Assembly: GCA_027435495.1 (NCBI GenBank)
Contig: DAHZZC010000616.1
Location: 1 to 9,173 of the forward strand
DNA length: 9,173 bases
Direction of reading: 5' to 3'
Origin: Planctomycetales bacterium
GTDB lineage: Bacteria > Planctomycetota > Planctomycetia > Isosphaerales > Isosphaeraceae
Below the pieces are notes generated by a model that searched no databases, was not told where the DNA came from, and saw only the letters and a program-made list of their open reading frames with translations. The position numbers were made by a program, and so were the translations under genes. Positions 7,500-9,173 of this stretch are shown piece by piece (within the stretch, counting starts at the first letter, position 1; every line of letters begins with the position of its first letter).

Positions 7500-8114
7500 T
7501 CAGTCGGGGCTCCGTTCCGAGGGGTCGCCCTCAAGGCGGCGAACCTCTTCCTGAAGCATCTGAGTGACGCGACTTCGCGCCTGGTAGACGGTGCCGACTC
7601 GCATCCCGAGCCGTCTGGCGACCTCAGCGGGCGAAAGGCCCTCGCGTGTGGTCAGCTCGTAGGCTTCCCAGCTCTTCGGGGCAACCCGGGCTCGGACGAT
7701 CGCGATCGCCACCTCGAGTAATTCGAGGTCGAATTCCTGCTCCAGCCGACGAGCGAGGTCGTCGCGGGCTTCCACGCTCGCCAGCCGTTCGATCATGTCG
7801 GTGGTTCCAGCCCCCACGGCCGGTCCTCGTCCGGTCAAACCGTCCTGCACGGCGTTCCGGACGACCGAGCGGAGCCAGGCCCGGAAACTTCGCGACCGGT
7901 CGTATTCAAACCGCCGGAGCCGGATCGAGAGCCGGACCAGAACCGCCTGGCTGACGTCGAGGATGTCGGCCTCCTGAAGCCCCCAACCGCGGCACCACTG
8001 GAAGATCCGGGGCCCATACCGCTCCACGAACTCACCCCAGGCCGCCTCGTCGGGTGGCGAGAGGGCCAGACGGCGGAGCAGTGTCGAACTGGTCGAGTCG
8101 TCGCGAGCCGGCAT
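7500..8114 (-). CDS. RNA polymerase sigma-70 family (ECF-like) sigma factor, planctomycete type
   Basis: A 204-aa sigma factor that should direct RNA polymerase to a specific promoter set. Region 2 covers about residues 20-90: FVERYGPRIFQWCRGWGL (29-46), EADILDVSQAVLVRL (48-62) and SFRAWLRSVVRNAVQD (76-91), where the first part binds core polymerase and the later part the -10 element. Region 4 covers about 135-190, with the helix-turn-helix LSPAEVARRLGMRVGTVYQA (160-179) for the -35 element. The linker between them is short, as in ECF factors. The ATG at 8114 is preferred because GGGGTAAGG precedes it. The frame stays open to an ATG at 8327, but those 71 extra residues look non-sigma-like. 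The kinase gene follows after 32 bp. The gene is probably autoregulated, as many ECF factors are, but no promoter of its own can be assigned. Confidence 0.9.
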   Translation of the reverse strand: MPARDDSTSSTLLRRLALSPPDEAAWGEFVERYGPRIFQWCRGWGLQEADILDVSQAVLVRLSIRLRRFEYDRSRSFRAWLRSVVRNAVQDGLTGRGPAVGAGTTDMIERLASVEARDDLARRLEQEFDLELLEVAIAIVRARVAPKSWEAYELTTREGLSPAEVARRLGMRVGTVYQARSRVTQMLQEEVRRLEGDPSERSPD

Positions 8115-8116
8115 CG

Positions 8117-8125
8117 CCTTACCCC
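8117..8125 (-). promoter_or_regulatory. Ribosome binding site choosing the sigma factor start
   Basis: On the minus strand GGGGTAAGG lies just before the ATG at 8114, leaving two bases after the last G. It supports this internal start over the in-frame ATG at 8327, whose extra residues do not resemble the start of a sigma factor. Confidence 0.5.
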
Positions 8126-8202
8126 GTCCCCCGATCGATCCAGCGCGGGCCTCGTCCACGCACGTCAAGATACGACCTACGGCCGCCGGATCGGACGATA
8201 CC

Positions 8203-8220
8203 TGTTGATTCCGATCAACA
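8203..8220. promoter_or_regulatory. Inverted repeat, candidate operator of the sigma-kinase operon
   Basis: TGTTGAT-TCCG-ATCAACA is a perfect 7-bp inverted repeat with a 4-base centre. It lies about 89-106 bp upstream of the sigma factor start. Size and symmetry suit a dimeric regulator site or a short hairpin. A related half-site, CGATCAACGTC, lies at 8269-8279. The role is inferred from position only. Confidence 0.35.
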
Positions 8221-8463
8221 TCAAGGTCGGCGATGACCCCAAAAATGACAAAGGCGACTGAGAAACCACGATCAACGTCGGCATCACCTCTGTCCAGAAT
8301 AACGTGTCCTCGCTTCGAGGCAACCATGGTGTCAAGTTAAGGCATCCTTTTCCTTCCGAAGGCCACGACGCCTTGCCATGAACAGATCCCGGCCCATCTT
8401 CTGATCAGGGGGCTGCGTGGTCGCCGCGAGCGGGGGATGACGACGGAAATTCCATTGATGACA

Positions 8464-8468
8464 GGGAG
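8464..8468 (+). promoter_or_regulatory. Ribosome binding site of the secreted-protein gene
   Basis: GGGAG lies 6 bases before the ATG at 8475, a good match in sequence and spacing. It supports this as a genuine translation start even though the gene looks truncated at its 3' end. Confidence 0.6.
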
Positions 8469-8474
8469 AGCAGC

Positions 8475-8873
8475 ATGAAACTCGACATGCGATGCGCGGG
8501 GCTGGCCCTCACTGCACTGGGATTGGTGGCCGTTCTGACGAGCGACGCCACGGCCGATCCAATCAGATACACCGCGCGCTTCACCGCCGGGACGGTCTCA
8601 CTCGACGGCTCATCCTTTACCAACGAGACAGTCACGCTCTCGGGGATCGGCGACACCTCGAAGATTACCTCCGGCACCAACGGCCTGGCCAACGATGTGA
8701 CCCTGTCTGTGACGGTTGGCTCGATAACCGATCAGCTCAAGGGCAACTACAGCGTGATGATTTTTGACTCTCAAAATCGGCCGTTCGGGCGTACACAGAC
8801 AGGGACGCCGGCTCTTGAAAGCCCTCAAGGCGTGTGTGGAACGCCCCGCCCTCGTCGCACCTACCGGTTTTGA
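8475..8873 (+). CDS. Small exported protein, apparently 3'-truncated by an inverted-repeat element
   Basis: A 132-residue reading frame. Residues 1-27 form a signal peptide: a basic/polar start, a hydrophobic core ALTALGLVAVL (11-21), and an ATA cleavage site before Asp28. Residues 30-95 are rich in Thr, Ser, Gly and Val with alternating beta-strand patterns (RYTARFTAGTVSLDGSSFTN at 31-50, then ETVTLSGIGDT). This resembles the N-terminal half of small secreted planctomycete proteins that often end in a PEP-CTERM sorting signal. No such C-terminal signal is present. From about residue 96 the frame enters a 121-bp segment with inverted-repeat ends, the composition becomes Arg/Pro-rich, and the TGA stop lies inside the right-hand repeat. 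The gene is therefore probably a pseudogene or encodes a shortened product. The N-terminal part is convincing, the C-terminal part is not. The function is unknown. Confidence 0.55.
   Translation: MKLDMRCAGLALTALGLVAVLTSDATADPIRYTARFTAGTVSLDGSSFTNETVTLSGIGDTSKITSGTNGLANDVTLSVTVGSITDQLKGNYSVMIFDSQNRPFGRTQTGTPALESPQGVCGTPRPRRTYRF
8762..8780. repeat. Left inverted-repeat end, with an internal palindrome
   Basis: It contains TTTTGA-CTC-TCAAAA (8762-8776), itself a perfect 6-bp inverted repeat around three bases, followed by TCGG. It pairs with the right end at 8864-8882. Confidence 0.6.
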
Positions 8874-8882
8874 GAGTCAAAA
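8864..8882. repeat. Right inverted-repeat end, with an internal palindrome and the host gene's stop codon
   Basis: CCGG is followed by TTTTGA-GAG-TCAAAA (8868-8882), the mirror of the left end with one mismatch in the CCGG/CCGA flank. The TGA at 8871-8873 within it stops the reading frame of the exported protein. Confidence 0.6.
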
Positions 8883-9008
8883 CTCATCAGGGCTGGTCCC
8901 GTGCCCGCAGCACTGGTCCCCTGCACGCCGAGCGCTGGCTGAAGCCGGCTCCGACGTCACGCGACCAACCCGCCCCTCGCGAAGGACCAGGCCAACCACC
9001 CTGTAGGA

Positions 9009-9024
9009 GGGAGCTCCCGCTCCC
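9009..9024. repeat. GC-rich hairpin, REP-like (GGGAGC-TCCC-GCTCCC)
   Basis: A perfect 6-bp stem with a 4-base loop lies within the phrase TAGGAGGGAGCTCCCGCTCC (9004-9023); the nested GGGAGCTCCC is also a full palindrome. No T-run follows, so it is not a standard terminator. It resembles the short GGGAGC/GCTCCC interspersed hairpins that I recall as common in intergenic DNA of planctomycetes. Only one copy is in the window, so its repeat status is inferred. Confidence 0.4.
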
Positions 9025-9096
9025 GACCCGGTCGAAGCCCAAGGTGACGCACTACAAAGTTCAAGTTTCGCAAAAGAGAGATCGTACCGCGAGCGG

Positions 9097-9124
9097 CCCG
9101 GCGGGTGAAATCTGTCCCACCGGG
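9097..9124. other. Imperfect stem-loop near the window end
   Basis: CCCGGCGGG (9097-9105) pairs with CCCACCGGG (9116-9124) at 8 of 9 positions across a 10-base loop. No T-tract follows. It could be part of a second interspersed repeat or simply a by-product of high GC. Confidence 0.25.
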
Positions 9125-9173
9125 TCGGTCGTGAAGTTAGGGATCACCCGGGAATCCTCGGCCGAACGGTCGC

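Larger units (their letters stand above)
8115..8474. other. Divergent intergenic region upstream of the sigma operon and the secreted-protein gene
   Basis: About 360 bp between the starts of two divergent genes should hold the promoters of both. It is lower in GC than the coding DNA. It contains an inverted repeat at 8203-8220 and, on the + strand, a stretch with codon-like composition broken by a stop at 8259, which may be a decayed reading frame. I could not assign a -35/-10 pair with confidence on either strand, and I see no RNA gene. Confidence 0.5.
8762..8882. mobile_element. MITE-like element with 19-bp terminal inverted repeats
   Basis: The left end (8762-8780) and right end (8864-8882) are inverted copies matching at 18 of 19 bases; the right end reads CCGGTTTTGAGAGTCAAAA. 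They enclose about 83 bp with no coding potential. The size, the paired termini and the position inside a disrupted gene suit a miniature inverted-repeat transposable element or an insertion-sequence remnant. I see no clear target-site duplication next to the ends, which weakens the case. Part of the left end also encodes plausible residues of the host protein (FDSQ), so the exact left boundary is uncertain. Confidence 0.4.
8883..9173. other. Non-coding, repeat-containing right end of the window
   Basis: About 290 bp with no convincing gene on either strand. Open frames exist only because of the high GC content, and their translations show no domain. The continuation expected for the truncated exported protein is not seen here. 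The stretch holds a degraded 20-bp tandem duplication (8891-8930, 14 of 20 bases matching) and the two hairpins annotated separately. A more AT-rich patch at about 9050-9080 could contain a promoter, but none can be assigned. Confidence 0.45.

Noticed and set aside
8115..8327. A 71-residue N-terminal extension of the sigma factor from the ATG at 8327.
   Set aside because: The extension does not resemble a sigma factor start, and a better ribosome binding site precedes the ATG at 8114.
8296..8335. TTGACA on the minus strand (8335-8330) with TATTCT further on (8301-8296), as a promoter of the sigma operon.
   Set aside because: The spacing is 28 bases, far from the usual 16-18, and no better -10 is at the right distance.
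8764..9006. An 80-codon + frame starting inside the left inverted repeat.
   Set aside because: There is no ribosome binding site, the start lies within the repeat, and the composition is Arg/Pro/Thr-rich with no domain.

Overview
The window looks like chromosomal DNA of a planctomycete, most likely from the Isosphaeraceae/Gemmataceae side of the phylum. This rests on the very high GC content, the pairing of an ECF-type sigma factor with a Ser/Thr kinase that carries a zinc-binding head and a long TPR tail, a membrane protein with a DUF1080 domain, and a small secreted protein of planctomycete style. This is inference from gene content and not a database match.

Positions 77-4546 hold four genes on the + strand in a tight array. 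They are gpsA (NAD(P)H-dependent glycerol-3-phosphate dehydrogenase, phospholipid precursor synthesis), a DUF1802 protein of unknown role, a rhomboid intramembrane serine protease with an extra cytoplasmic tail, and a membrane-anchored pseudokinase fused to a DUF1080 domain. The rhomboid and pseudokinase genes overlap out of frame by 68 bp, so they are probably translated together. In the pseudokinase the catalytic positions of all three core kinase motifs are replaced. A short convergent gap (4547-4626) separates this array from the next genes.

Positions 4627-8114 hold a two-gene operon on the - strand, transcribed from right to left. It encodes a sigma-70 family (ECF-like) factor followed by a large, apparently active Hanks-type kinase with an N-terminal HxxxCxxC zinc-binding head, one membrane helix and C-terminal TPRs. 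This is a sigma/regulator pair in which the zinc head or the kinase could control the sigma factor. The divergent region upstream (8115-8474) carries a perfect 7-bp inverted repeat that is a candidate operator.

The right end (8475-9173) begins with a small exported protein. Its reading frame runs into a 121-bp segment bounded by 19-bp inverted repeats (18 of 19 matching), and its stop codon lies inside the right-hand repeat. The protein therefore looks truncated by a MITE-like element. The remaining ~290 bp has no convincing gene but contains two hairpin-forming repeats, so this end looks like decaying, repeat-rich intergenic DNA.

The most interesting points are the pseudokinase-DUF1080 membrane protein coupled to a rhomboid protease, and the inverted-repeat element that truncates the secreted protein.
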